A stretch of DNA of 64,000 nt from Glycine soja. Lineage: Eukaryota; Streptophyta; Magnoliopsida; Fabales; Fabaceae. The stretch spans positions 9,476,648 to 9,540,647 of the forward strand of contig NC_041004.1 of the NCBI RefSeq assembly GCF_004193775.1. Reading direction: 5' to 3'. Shown in pieces: positions 20,990 to 32,567 of this stretch; the first letter of the stretch is position 1, and each line of letters begins with the position of its first letter. Position numbers and translations under genes: made by a program. Under the pieces are notes generated by a model. It worked only from the letters and a program-made list of their open reading frames with translations. It did not search any database and was not told the origin of the DNA.

Positions 20990-22488
20990 CCCTAGAGTTC
21001 CAATATTAATGGTATTTAAAGTCAAATAAAAAAATTATAAAAATTTTGATCGGTTTGATTTTGACCGGATCTATAAATTTAAACTTATGACCCAACCGAT
21101 AAGATTTTGATCGATTTGTTCGATTTTGACCCACATAAATAAATGACTCAATAAAAAATCAAACCAAATACATAAATGACTTAATCAATATTGTTCCAAT
21201 TGGATATGATTAATTTGAATTCCCAAGTGACCCCTAACCATAAACACCCCTACTTAACATCTCTACACAGGCGGATGAATAATATGTTTCTGAGATCGTT
21301 TTTTTTAATAGCCTACAATATGCACAACTTGATGCTCAACTCAAATAATTATATTATTAATAAAATCTTTTTCTTATTGAAAAAATATAATATTATTGCA
21401 TTTCGTAGTTGATGGCAATTGCTCCCCTTTAAGTAGTGTTTTCAAAGCATCACATTCCTAGGGTAATATTTTTTTTAATACATTCCTAATTAAATTAATA
21501 ACTCCATCAATTATAATTAATTAATATATTAAAAATTCTCTTGCCACGTTGCTAATTATTTTGGTCAACATTTACATCTTGACGGTCAACAGAAGTAATT
21601 TAACATTTTGACCAAAATTGTCCATCTTTCAAATCAAGGATCAAAATTTCAATTTAACCTATATATAATTTAGGAACAACTATTTAATTAACTAAATATT
21701 AGAAGATGACTAAATAAAATTAAAAGTTTAATGTTCATGTACTGATAGTGTTATATAGTTTTATACTGTCATTCAACCATACATCATTATTTGAATTACA
21801 TTAGGATAAATATTTTAAAAGTTAACAAATTTATCATACATAATTGAATACAACTTTTTACACTAAGAGTGTATTATCTTTTTTCTCTAAAGATCAATAC
21901 CCGAGATTGAATCTTGAGTATACAACTACATTAAATATTTAGCAGGAGGATTCAGTCAAAACAAATATTTAGTGAGTTTTACTATTCATAATAATATTTT
22001 ACCATACTCAAGCATGATTGTCTTTGGTAAAAAGATATATGTGGTCTATAAATAATAATTTTGATGATAAATACATTTGATTGCAAATTAATTGATCCAT
22101 ATATTGAATATTTGGTTTTCTTAAGTTAATTCATTTGTATATGTTAATGGTACTTGACTACTTGATTCAATAAATATATTTGATTGCCAATTAATTGACC
22201 GATATATTGAATATTTGCTATTAGAGCGAATCTTTTTCTAATAATTTTTTTGTTACGATCTTTTCTAAGAATTTACCAATTAATTCATTTAAATACTTTG
22301 AAAGAATGATTCATAGTTAATCTTGAAATTGAACAAGGTATTTTAATTACAAAGATTCTTGATATATGAAAGAAAAAAGAAAGATCAATTCTTGATTTTA
22401 GAACACAATTACGCACAATTAGTTTATGTAACACACGATTGTTTCTTCTCATACAATTTAATATTAGAAAGGTCTTGCATATGTTTAC

Positions 22489-22541
22489 CTATTGGAGAGA
22501 TGCATGAATCTATTCATGTCCACGAAGTTCTTTGTCTCACC
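22489..22541 (-). other. Short spliced exon seen four times in the window (copy 1)
   Basis: A CCAG acceptor and GTAAAC donor on minus bound 53 bp whose translation includes TKNFVDMNRFMHLSN. Related pieces with splice borders occur at 48394-48448, 45864-45912 (both minus) and 30402-30458 (plus). Upstream of the GCP1-like exon it points away from it, suggesting a gene transcribed divergently. The family is unknown. Confidence 0.45.
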
Positions 22542-23473
22542 CTGGAAATTAAGAATATTGAATTATGCTTGCAATCTTGTCAAAATCATTCTCCATAGAA
22601 AAAAGAACGAAAAAATAAAATTAGAATGAGTCTGTGTTGTATACCTGATTCAATCTCAGCGTTAAAGTCTTGAAAGTCACATGTTTGGTTTTTTTCAGCA
22701 CTTTCATGCCTAATCTTCTTCCCAAAGCCACCACTACCTTCTCTTTTCTCCGCACTCACCACTTTCTGCAGAAACCAACTTCCACTCAAATCGTCGCTTG
22801 CCGCATCTAAACGTGATGGCGATGTTGCCATTTTGGCATCGAAACCAGCTGTGACGATACCGCCAATGCTGTCGTAAGTTATCTTGCCTTCGCTTTTTTT
22901 CATTCGTTCTTTTTTTTTTTGCGTTTGATGGTTTGGTTTGTCTTTTAATGGCTTTTGTGTGTGCTGTATAGGTGAGAAGTGACGGTGAAATTCTCAGCCA
23001 AGAAGTGTCTTCTCACGTACGGTGTCGTATTGTATGTGCTGAATTTGCTTTCGTGGTTTTTCCCAGTCAAGTGTGAAAAAATTGTGGATTTTGGTGAAAT
23101 TGATGCTGAATTAGTCCTATTACCTGTTTTGAGTGGGGAATGTTAATTGATGATTCATTTGTGCGAGTTTGGATTGGTTAAATGAAGATAATATTTCTAG
23201 TTTACAGTTTCCTGAATAGAGGTTTTGAAAGAGATGAAAACGATTACTTTTACAAAAAACTAAATAAATTGAAACAAACTTGAGTTTAAAAGTTGCAATT
23301 AGTATGATATATATTTTTTTAGTTCTTGTTTCCTCAACACCAATTTTGTGTGTGCACGCATGAGTTTTTGCCTTTATTAAGAAGTTAATTCAAATACCTA
23401 AAACTTTATATATACTATGTTTTAAAATTAGAATTTTTTTTCCTAAGGAAATTTCAAAGTGGCAGTTGGTCAG

Positions 23474-23536
23474 AGATAGATAGATAGATAGATAGAGAAG
23501 CGCAGCTTTTTTTTTTTGGGGGGGGGGGAGGGGGGT
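23474..23536. repeat. GATA microsatellite and T/G homopolymers
   Basis: (GATA)n at about 23474-23498 followed by runs of T and G to 23536. The duplicate copy at 49400 has a much shorter version, so this is a replication-slippage site. Confidence 0.85.
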
Positions 23537-24003
23537 TAGATTGCTTTGAACATTTGGTATTAGAAAGGTTGGTCATGCTTACTGCCTATATTTGAAAATT
23601 TTGCTCTAGAGAATTTTTGGTGGTGCATCAGCTTAGATATCTGATGGGTGGGTGAGACTTTCTTTGAATGTGGTAAATCTATATGCATATCCCAGGCTAG
23701 AAAAGAACATAGAAGGGGCATTCTAGGGAAGCATAATAAGATATAATAATGTGACAGAGTAAAAACAAAAACCAAGTAAGCAAATTGTAGAGGTAATTTT
23801 TATTGTTGTTTGGTTAAAATGATTTTGATGCTTCTGAAAAGTTTTATTGATCATTTTGAGATGTGTGGGAAAAGGGTGTCAATCTGTTGTACACTTTCTC
23901 TATAATGATCTATGAAGCATCGACACGGACACGGACACAGACACCGGACACGATACGAACACGTGGACACCTGTAATGTCCAAAATGTAGGACACGGACA
24001 TGG

Positions 24004-24005
<2 letters not shown>

Positions 24006-24054
<49 letters not shown>

Positions 24055-24058
24055 TAAA
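24006..24058. repeat. TA microsatellite
   Basis: About 26 TA units, uninterrupted, inside the hAT element. Confidence 0.95.
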
Positions 24059-24285
24059 ATAAAATTACATAAAATTAAATATGAGTGATATCCATAAAAG
24101 ATCTAAACTGAAAATCAAGATTTATATATTCATCATCATCTAAAAAGAACTTTTCCTATGATAATGAGTCACAAAAAAATACTAAGAGACCTCATTATAC
24201 AATTTGTACGCTTTGTTTCTTTACAAAAAAAATTATAAAGCAAGATGATGAATTAGCATCTTCAAGTCTTCAAGAATTCCACAAA

Positions 24286-26473
24286 CTAGCGATCATCATT
24301 GAAAAAGACACCTTCTAACTTTGGTTCATCTAAAGACAAACTAGCAATTTCAAGAATACCACAATCATCAAGTGATCCAAAATCATCTCCGGCTACATCC
24401 CACATTTTAGTTTCCTCTTGATGATATTGTGGTGTATTCCTTGAGAGAAGTCGTAGGTTGCTATGAACAAATACTAAATCTTCAGCTCTATGTGGTGTCA
24501 TCTTGTTTCTCTTTAAAGAATGAATAAATGAATATGTACTCCAATTCGTTTCACAACATAAAGATGAACAAGGTTGCGCAAGTAGCTTAAGGGCAACCTT
24601 TTGAAGTATTGGAGCATTAACGCCATGAACTTGCCACCAAGCTTTTGGATCCATTTGACCTCTATCATTTAAAGAATCAAGATCATCAAAACCTTCTCTT
24701 CCATCCGAGAAGTTGGCAAACTCAATATTCACTTTCCTCCTTACATCCACATCAAGAAAGAACCTCTTGAAGCATTTTAATCTTTCACGAGTGAGTTTCA
24801 AGTCATGATGTGGAGGAACTCGATTAGAATCTTCACTTAGCCATTCATGACTATAATATCTATAATTAAAAAGAAATATATACATGATTAAAATTTATGT
24901 AATTCTAAAAAAAAGTAAGTAAAAAAGTATAGAGTTAATTACCTTAGATTTAAGGAATGAGCTAAAAAATGGAGAGGAGTGCTACTCTTAGTCCAACGGT
25001 CAATTAATATGGAGTGCACTACCTCATAAAAGGTTGATCCTTCACTCTCCTTCTTTCTCTCATATTGATATATGGCATTCTTCACCTTTTCAATCATTGA
25101 ATCCCACATTTCATATACTAGATGGAGAGATGAAGCTTCTGTATCAGTTCTTCTAAGAACATCATAGATAGGGCTAGTGAATGAAAGAATATAATCAACC
25201 TTATCCCACCCTTTATCATCCAACAAAGTATCTTTCACAAATTTAGCCTTTGCAACATCATCTTCCTTATAAGAAGACCATTGGTCACTAATGACCATCT
25301 CTTGGAGTCCTTTCTTCAATTGCTTGAATCTCTTGAGCATTACAATAGTGGAGGCAAATCTTGTTGGAGCAATGGATAGTAATTTCAATGAATTGAACGA
25401 ATTGAAAATTGATAGTCTCATAGAGTGACTCATGACAATTTTTTTCACAAACATTGCATCATCCGCAATTTGGGTGATCCAAGAACATTCTTCATAAACA
25501 ACATTGTTTTTTCTGTATTCTTGGCTACACATATGTTCTTCAAAGCAAGATTTAATGTGTGGACAACACATGGAGTCCAATAGATGGAAGGAAACTCAGC
25601 CTCAATTATTAAACCTGCTACTTTACAAACGGCTGCATTATCCATCACTATTTGCACAACATTTGAGTGTCCAACTTCCATAATTACCTCCCTCATAAGT
25701 TTGGCAATGAAATCTTTGTCTTTGATCTCATTTGAACAATCGATGGCCTTTAAAAACATAGGTCCTCTCTCTGTGACAGCCATGAAATTAATAAGAGATC
25801 TTCTTTGTGGGTCACTCCATCCATCACTAACAATGCTCACACCCTTCTGGCTCCATGCATTTTTAATTGGTTGTAACAAGTTCTCCACATGTCTCCTCTT
25901 ATTTTGAAGTAATGTTGTCCTTAATTTATTATAACCCGGAGGTTGGTAACCACTGATCTGATTGTTGGCAGCATAGGCAAACGCCTTCCTATAATGAGGA
26001 TTTCTTGCTAAATGAAAAGGCAGCCCCGAAGAGTAAAACATCCTAGCAATTTCATGATCAAGTGTCTCTCTAGCTTGCAAATTAAAGGCATTTTCTACAG
26101 TTGATGTCTTTCTCTTTTTTTTATCAACACCAAGAGTGTTTGTATCCATTTGGTGTTGAGTAGAAACCGGAGGCAATGACACAGATTTTGTTTTTGACTT
26201 CTCTACCCTCAATGTTGCCTCATTGTCTATCTTCTTCAAATCTATAAGTCTGTCAATTGTTACCTTTTGACAAACTCTAATTCTCTTTCCAGTCATCTTC
26301 AACAAGTGTGCCCTCACTCTAGTGTAAGACCCATTAAAGGTAAAATCACAAATATTACATTTTATCTCATAATTTCCACCACCACCTACACTTTTTATCT
26401 TTGTAACATAGGTCCTTAAAGGTTTGGTATCATCATCTTGTTCTTTAGCTTGACTAGGACTAGAAGCACTCAT
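24286..26473 (-). pseudogene. hAT transposase, one visible frameshift
   Basis: ATG at 26473 (MSASSPSQAKEQ). The N-terminus has a BED-type zinc finger (IKCNICDFTFNG, RVRAHLL, near residues 38-65). Next comes a DUF659 block (VSIVSDGWSDPQRRSLINF, MDNAAVCKVAG, CVVHTLNLALKNI). The C-terminal hAT dimerisation region includes DPKAWWQVHG and ETNWSTYSFIH. Exon 1 runs 26473-24943 with donor GTAATT; a short intron (24942-24860) precedes exon 2 (24859-24286), which rejoins in frame. The only clear lesion is at the T run 25507-25512 (A run on the coding strand), where the reading must shift by one base. Without it the protein would be about 720 residues, normal for plant hAT transposases. A sequencing slip at the homopolymer is an alternative. 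Confidence 0.9.
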
Positions 26474-27806
26474 CTCTACAACAATTTAAAAAAATTAAAA
26501 ATCAATGTAAATAATTTCTAAGTAAAAAACAAACAACAAAAAGCAATTTCTGTATAATTTTTTTAAAACCAAAAAACAGATTTAAACTAATGTGACAATT
26601 TTATAATTAAAAAGTAAAAAAAAAAAAAAAACACAAGTAAACCCTTAAAATTTTAATTGAAGAAAAAGTAAAATTTCAATCCTACAAAAATATGTTAACA
26701 TCCACCCATTTATTTTATTTAGAAAATATGATAATTGCATCTTTAAATAATAAATAATAAATTATAATTTTCCAACGTATTACTTTTTGATGTTACATAC
26801 CTAAGCAACCTCTTTCTCTATATATTCTTCTCTATTTTCTTAGCTGTCGTACATAACTTATCATTAAAAAGAAAAGTTCTTAAAAACCCTTTTTTTGTGC
26901 GCTGTAACGTGCTTGAGCCTTGAGGCCACCTTAAAACATTCAAACTCTCTTGCTGGCACAACAAAACAAAAAAGTATCTAAATAAAATAATAAAAATAAA
27001 AATTAAGGTAGGGGAAACTGAATAGTATACTTCAATTGATGCCCCACACCTACCCGGACTTGTATAATAATAATTTTTGTACTATACTTCTTCTTCTTCT
27101 TCTTCTTTTTTAATTTCCGTTGTTCTTTTTTTTTTTAATTTTCGTTGCTCTTTTTGTGCCCCTTTTTTAATTAAGAAAGTAAAACAAATGCATTGTAACT
27201 ATCAAATGGCATTGGGTAATGGGTACTTCAGAGTTCAACCACGACACATGGAAAGAGAAAGAGAGAGAATTGGTATTTTACTTAAAGGGAACAAATGTGG
27301 AACAGGGGAAGCACAAAAGCATTTCAATGAAATCAAAAACCATAAAACCAGGCAAGCATCAACGGGGAAACAACAGAGGCGAGAGAGAAACCAAAAGCAA
27401 CAAAACCAAAAGTAGCAAGCAGCAAAGGGGGAAACGGAGGCGAGAAAAATGCAAGCAGCAACATGGAGCAGATAAGAAAACTCAGGAAAGAAAGAAGGGC
27501 CTACCTGCAAAGGGGGAAACGGAGGCGGCGAGCAGCAATGGAGGTTCGCTTGCGATGAGGAGAAGACGTGCAGAAACAGTTTTCGTTTTAGGTAAGCCTT
27601 TTTTAAATAAATAATAAAAAATAGTTGGTTGGGCCGCGTTTGGACGTGCGTGTCCACTTGTTGGGCCACATCCAATCACGCGTCTCCTGCATCCAACTGT
27701 GTCCGACGACGGCGGCGACAACAGACACCGCGTCGACCGGAGTCGTACCCGCTTGTGTGTCTGGTGCGTCTCCGACGCGGGACGTGGTACTTCGGCGGCA
27801 TGTCTG
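26474..27806. other. hAT 5' noncoding region
   Basis: It contains the transposase promoter side, poly-A/T tracts, a CTT repeat (about 27090-27108) and a purine-rich stretch (27235-27590) that yields spurious open frames. On minus a GTAGGCCC donor at about 27506 could end a noncoding leader exon. No separate gene is supported. Confidence 0.5.
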
Positions 27807-27824
27807 TGCTTCATAGGTAATGAT

Positions 27825-28387
27825 TAATCACTAATGATCCGAGTCACGTATTTTTTATTAAGCACTTGATTTCATTGAACGTGAAAATGCTTATGTTCTA
27901 TTGGATGCCTTTAGAAATATTGTTGTTTTCACTTGTTTCTTGATGAACTCAATAATGTTAAATATTTGATCACTTTTGTATTGGAATTGAAAACTACAGC
28001 ATTTAATCTTATAAAATCTTTACAATGGGTGTAATGCATAAAAATGATCTTCCAAACATTTGATGTTATCTTTTACTGTTGTACATGTGCTCATTAGGAA
28101 AGAATATCACCTTATATTTTCCATAAAATGAAAAGTTTAAAATTTAAATAAAGAAAATAATCAGATGTCTTTAGTGTTAATTTGTTCATACATCTATAAT
28201 TAGGTAGTGATAATGATTCCTGCTACTAATAATGGACAGATCACAACCCATTGGTGGCTTCTTTCCCTTTATCCTAAAAAAATTATAAGCTTTATTCTTA
28301 TTAGCCACTTGATTTTATATTCGTCATCTTTCAGCTACCTAACATACCTCTTTTTTCTTTCTAACTATGTAACTTCTCCAAATTAAG
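27825..28387. other. GCP1-like intron 2, right part
   Basis: AT-rich intronic sequence between the hAT insertion and exon 3. It has no counterpart in the second copy at 48.6 kb, whose similarity ends in the left part of this intron. Confidence 0.6.
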
Positions 28388-29900
28388 GCAGACCTGCTTG
28401 CAAAACATGGAGGTGTTGCTCCAAAAATGGCAGAAGAAGCTCACTCAAAAGTTATAGACCAGGTACATCATTCCTGTCTTTTTCTTTGTATATCCCAGCT
28501 AGAACACATTTTGTATAGGTAGGTCAGGGCACACAAGGTATGTCTTGAGTATTCTTTGTTCACATGCTAGTTTTTGGAACATTTCCACAAAGTGACCGCA
28601 TACATCCATTGTAGTTCCCTTCTTTAAACTTTATTTATTTATCTGCATTCAACTATTTATTTATAAATATTGCATTGCATATAATGCACTTCAATGCTAT
28701 AAATTTTCATAGTTCCTAGTGCTTGTCTAGGTTGCTGGTGGAATATTCCTTCAAACATAACCCTGGTGGAATGTAAGTAACTTCTTAGTTACATTGGGTG
28801 CCATAGAATGATGTTTGGAGGGTGCCACCAGATTCTCAAATAGATTTCTAATATGGCTTCTTATACTTTTTTCTTTGTCTCTCTCTATCCCTTTCTAGAG
28901 TATTATTGGTTTGGGCTTAATCTTTTTTCTTATTCATTATAGGTTGTGCAAGATGCCCTTGATAAAGCTTATCTGACCGAGAAGGATCTTACTGCTGTTG
29001 CTGTTACTATTGGTCCTGGTTTGAGTCTCTGCCTTCGTGGTAATGCATGAAGTCATGAAACTTTAAGAATAAATTTGCAAATTGTTTGAGTGAGAACACT
29101 GATCATCTTTGATGTTATATTTTAGAAGAATAAATACATCTTGTATTTACAAGAATAGTAATAAAAGATAAATATTACAGTCATGATTATCCATGACTTC
29201 ATTTACTTGTCATTCTTCTGCTTTTGAGGAATTATTGGTGTTAATCATGTATATCTTCCGTCTTTGTCTTGCTCAATGCAGTGGAGGTGCAGAAAGCCCC
29301 GGAGAATTGCTGGCAGATTTAATTTACCAATTATTGGCATACATCACATGGAAGCTCATGCTTTGCCAGGTAAAGTTATAGTTCTTTACTGAATATAATA
29401 TTCTACTAATAGATGGACGCGGCGGAGGCATGCTATCAACAATTGAAATGTGTATGTATAGTCTGTTATTTCCTATTTTTAAAAACAGAAAAAGCAATAA
29501 AAACTTGTTTGATAATAGTTGATTTAAAAAACTATTTTCAAAACTAATATCTTAGTTTTTAAAACCAGAAAATCAAAATATCTCTTAAGTTGTTTTTGTT
29601 TTGTATTTTTAGTTTTCTATTACTCAAGTGTTCTCTTATACTTTAACTTCTATTTTTTGAAAATCAGTTTTTGAAAATTATTCATAGAATAGATTTTAAA
29701 ACAAAACAAAAAAAAAACAAAACTCAATCAAAGTATCAAACACACCTTTAGTTTCCTTATGTTGTTTTCTTCTACAATTTCTGTGCACCCTTTAGTGTTC
29801 CATAAGAAATTATTTTTTGGTTGTGAGTCATAGTTATCTTTATGTTATAGGTTAATTGAGAAAGATCTGCAGTTTCCATTCATGGCCCTACTTATTTCAG

Positions 29901-30401
29901 GTATCATTCCTATTTGTGGGTTTTAGTTTTGTTAGTCAAGAAGTGGACCAGGCATGCAACTGATTAAGCCCATTAAGGGTGTGCTTATGTCTGCAAACCA
30001 ACCGCTGCCTATAAATAGGAATAACTGGAAAGTGTAATCAGTATATGGGACTTTTGGAAACTGAGAAAGCGGTGTAAGGAGTGGATCCAAAGCAGTGTAT
30101 TAGTTCCCAAGGAGCTTCTCCCTAGTTTCATTAAATAAAAAACTCATTCTTTCTCGCTGTTAAGATACCAGTTCTATCAAAATATCAAATCAAGCATACA
30201 CATCAGCCTTCCAAAATAAATGAACAGGTGAATTCTACAGGGTATAGGACGGTCCCTTGCACTATTTTCTGAGTGGAGACGAGGGAGGAGAGGGGAAGAG
30301 AGGTACATTTCTCAGGTACACACAAACTCATTCTATTTTAATTGTTTCGTTCTTTTCTTCTTTGCATATGATTTAGATGAAGATTGCAAGATTGTTTCCA
30401 G
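29901..30401. other. No gene seen; weak LTR- or promoter-like patch
   Basis: Around 30010 tataaatagg resembles a TATA box and around 30130 attaaataaaaaactc resembles a polyadenylation region, so a solo LTR fragment is conceivable. No direct terminal repeats or primer-binding site were identified. Exon 7 of the GCP1-like gene is not found. Confidence 0.25.
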
Positions 30402-30837
30402 GATTAGGCAAAGATCGTCGTGGACATGGATGGATTCAAGCATCTCGATCTCCAGCAGGTATACACATATTATAAAACCTTTCTAATATTAAATTGTGTG
30501 AAAATAACCAACGTGGGTGTTACACTAATTAATTATGCGTTTATTCTAAATCAAGAACCTTAATTTCTTTCATGGAACAAGAATGTTTGTAACTAAATTA
30601 CGTTCCAAGATTATGAATCCCCTTCTTTCAATTTCACCGATTAATTAATTTTGTAAATTCTTGGAAAAAGATTTGCACTAATTGCTAATGGATCTCTGGG
30701 TCGAATTTCTATATGATTAATTTGGGTTTGTGTTGTTATAATTGCAGTGTGAGAAATTTAAGGAATTTGGAGCACCTGAGTTTCATCATGACTGCGCGAA
30801 GGAACTCGAAATTCATAGTGAGTTCAAAGTCTGCTAG
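30402..30837 (+). pseudogene. Two-exon remnant: repeated short exon plus DUF1442-like exon
   Basis: Exon 30402-30458 (after TTTCCAG, before GTATAC) is the plus-strand relative of the short exon found at 22489, 45864 and 48394. The second exon starts at 30748 (after TTGCAG) with CEKFKEFGAPEF and reaches a TAG at about 30837. Its nucleotides align with the DUF1442 exon at 41332 (CEKLKELGVPELLSAMAAGW), but indels change the frame after PEF. It ends about 40 bp before element D. A broken DUF1442-family fragment; that family's function is unknown. Confidence 0.55.
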
Positions 30838-30879
30838 GTGGCCCTATTCATAACACGTGTGAAAGGTAAGTGTGCAAAT

Positions 30880-31411
30880 CACTATTACAAAAAGTAGTTT
30901 TAACATCGGCTTATTAACATCGGTTTTTTACAAAACCGATGTTAAGTTAAACGCGGTGGCATATTTGTAAATAAAGTATCATTCTTAACATCGGTTTTCC
31001 AAAAAACCGATGTTAACTAATGATGTTAACATCGGTTTTCCAAAAAACCGATGTTAACATATCATACGTTAACATCGGTTTTTGAAAAACCGATGTTAAC
31101 AAATGATGTTAACATCGGTTTTCCAAAAAACCGATGTTAACTAATGATGTTAACATCGGTTTTCCAAAAAATCGATGTTAACGTGTATGCATTAACATCG
31201 GTTTTTCAAAAAACTGATGTTAATGCATACACGTTAACATCGGTTTTTTGGAAAACCGATGTTAACATCATTAGTTAACATCGGTTTTTTGGAAAACCGA
31301 TGTTAAGAATGATACTTTATTTACAAATATGCCACCGCGTTTAACTTAACATCGGTTTTGTAAAAAACCGATGTTAATAAGCCGATGTTAAAACTACTTT
31401 TTGTAATAAAA
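30880..31411. repeat. 532-bp palindrome of ACATCGG hairpins
   Basis: The right half is the inverse of the left half almost base for base, including the CACTATTACAAAAAGTAG end, the CGCGGTGGCATATTTG block and seven or more units of TTAACATCGG plus spacer and inverse. Each unit is itself a hairpin. The axis is near 31200, inside TTTTTCAAAAAA. The right copy of the terminus reads ...TTTTTGTAATAAAA, so its last three bases are not GTG. It is either an inverted duplication of the 5' end of D or a foldback MITE at its end. Confidence 0.9.
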
Positions 31412-32452
31412 TAAGAGGGAAACTTTATCTCTTAGCTACAAGATAAAAATATAATGCTAATATCCTAAAATATAGTTTATTAGAGAAAAGATGAGATAAT
31501 TACATTACCCCCTATCCAATCATTATATATGTAGGCCAGCCTGTAATAAATGCTATAAAATTTCACTTATTTAGTATATGTTGGATAAAATTAGTTAGAA
31601 GCTATGCATAACTGAAAATTGATAATTAAAGTTGAAAAATTAATTTATTTAATTATAAATATTTGATAAATTTAGTTGTTAAAGTAATTTAAAATTATAT
31701 ACCGACATAAATAATATATTTAAAAAATAATAAAAAATTGAATAAATATTTGAAGAATAAAAATGAAATAAAATATAAAAAAATAATATTTAGTATTTTA
31801 AAAAATATTATTTCAATTAATGTTTAAAAAATATTAGAAGTTACTAAAAAATATTAAAATTATTTTAAAAAATTTGTTTACGGAACAGTTTAACGAACTT
31901 CTCAACTAATAAAAAAATTAAAAAATAATTAAAATGACTTGCTCAACTTAGTCTAATTTTAAGAAAATGCTCGTCCTAATACGTACGTACGTAGCTCTAG
32001 CTAATTAGAAAGATAGTTCCTATATATAACCATGATTAACCTTAGCAAGTTAATTACTAGCATATTAGCTTTCCTTGTGTATTTTAATTAATTAAGTTTT
32101 ATTCCTGCTTTGAAGCCTATCAGGTGGGTTTGGAAAAGTGTAGGCGATTCAGTAACACTTACTCCATATTCGTTCTTAGGCAATTCGGAGATAATGATAG
32201 TTTAGTAATTTTTTACTTCAAAAATTGTGATAATGATAGTTTATTTCATTTTTTTATTTGTAGTATTATTTTCTTAATATGCGTATTATTGTACACCCCC
32301 AATAAGTAATATGCATAGTCTAAACATATAAACTATCTTAACCAGTTTTCAGACTCGACTTTAATCAGAGTCAGAGGAATTAAACATGAGATAAGAAAAT
32401 GAAAAAAAAAAGATAGAGAAATTATCTTATAAACCCGATGAATAAAAATTAG
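31412..32452. other. AT-rich interior of element D; diffuse repeat
   Basis: About 31600-31900 resembles the inverse of 49830-50110 (gttgttaaagtaa, gaataaaaatgaaataaaat), an AT-rich dispersed repeat. No gene. An acgtacgtacgta run lies near 31981-31993. Confidence 0.5.
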
Positions 32453-32567
32453 CTTGGAGTCCGGGCAAATCAGCGAGACAGGAACAGCCCTAGCGCGGAC
32501 CAAAGCCGGTGTTCAATTTCCATCTTCTTCCGAACACGCCATTTTCGTCTACGATAAACGCTCTCAG
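32453..32567 (+). pseudogene. Captured exon of unknown family in element D
   Basis: An ATTAG acceptor and a CTCTCAG/GTTCAT donor bound a GC-richer 115-bp open exon reading LESGQISETGTALARTKAG and VQFPSSSEHAIFVYDKRSQ. Base composition differs sharply from the AT-rich surroundings. No family recognised. The long open frames that follow (32.7-33.4 kb) look like intron. Confidence 0.5.

Larger units (their letters stand above)
20990..23790. repeat. Segmental duplication, copy 1 (partner 47090-49690)
   Basis: From cctagagttccaatattaat to agtaagcaaattgtagaggt the sequence is colinear with 47090-49690, with high similarity over about 2.6 kb. Differences include about 170 bp present here (about 21325-21545) and missing at 47430, plus small indels. 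The segment carries the first two exons of a GCP1-like gene and upstream DNA. 20990-22390 has no gene of its own. Confidence 0.9.
23910..27816 (-). mobile_element. hAT transposon in intron 2 of the GCP1-like locus
   Basis: Both ends read CTATGAAGCA in inverted orientation (23910-23919 and 27807-27816). They are flanked by 8-bp target copies ataatgat (23902-23909) and gtaatgat (27817-27824), 7 of 8 identical, as expected for hAT. Length is 3907 bp. It encodes a BED/DUF659/hAT-dimerisation transposase on minus. Left terminal DNA is rich in gacacggacac motifs, right terminal in cgtccgacgcgg-like motifs. A TA microsatellite (24006-24058) lies near its left end. The well-preserved termini suggest recent insertion. 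Confidence 0.92.
22660..29900 (+). pseudogene. GCP1: GCP1/OSGEPL1-like (mitochondrial TsaD/Kae1) gene, locus 1, split by a hAT element
   Basis: Six exon remnants lie on plus: exon 1 about 22672-22873 (decayed; the IETSCDD motif is lost), exon 2 22972-23016 (VRSDGEILSQEVSSH), exon 3 28388-28462 (ADLLAKHGGVAPKMAEEAHS), exon 4 28943-29039 (LTAVAVTIGPGLSLCLR), exon 5 29282-29369 (RRIAGRFNLPIIGIHHMEAHAL, with a small frame change at its start) and exon 6 29851-29900 (LIEKDLQFPFMALLIS). The HHMEAH motif is the metal-binding His pair of the Kae1/TsaD fold, the ATPase-like enzyme making the t6A modification of tRNA. Splice sites are mostly intact. Exon 7 (GGHN) and later are missing. A hAT element lies in intron 2. 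Confidence 0.88.

Noticed and set aside
27219..27614. 131-codon open frame on plus inside the hAT element
   Set aside because: Lys/Gln/Arg-rich low-complexity translation of a purine-rich tract, no motif, opposite to the transposase; likely noncoding leader region of the hAT.
29990..30170. TATA-like and poly(A)-like signals suggesting a solo LTR
   Set aside because: No terminal TG...CA pair, no direct repeats and no second copy in the window; kept only as a weak note.
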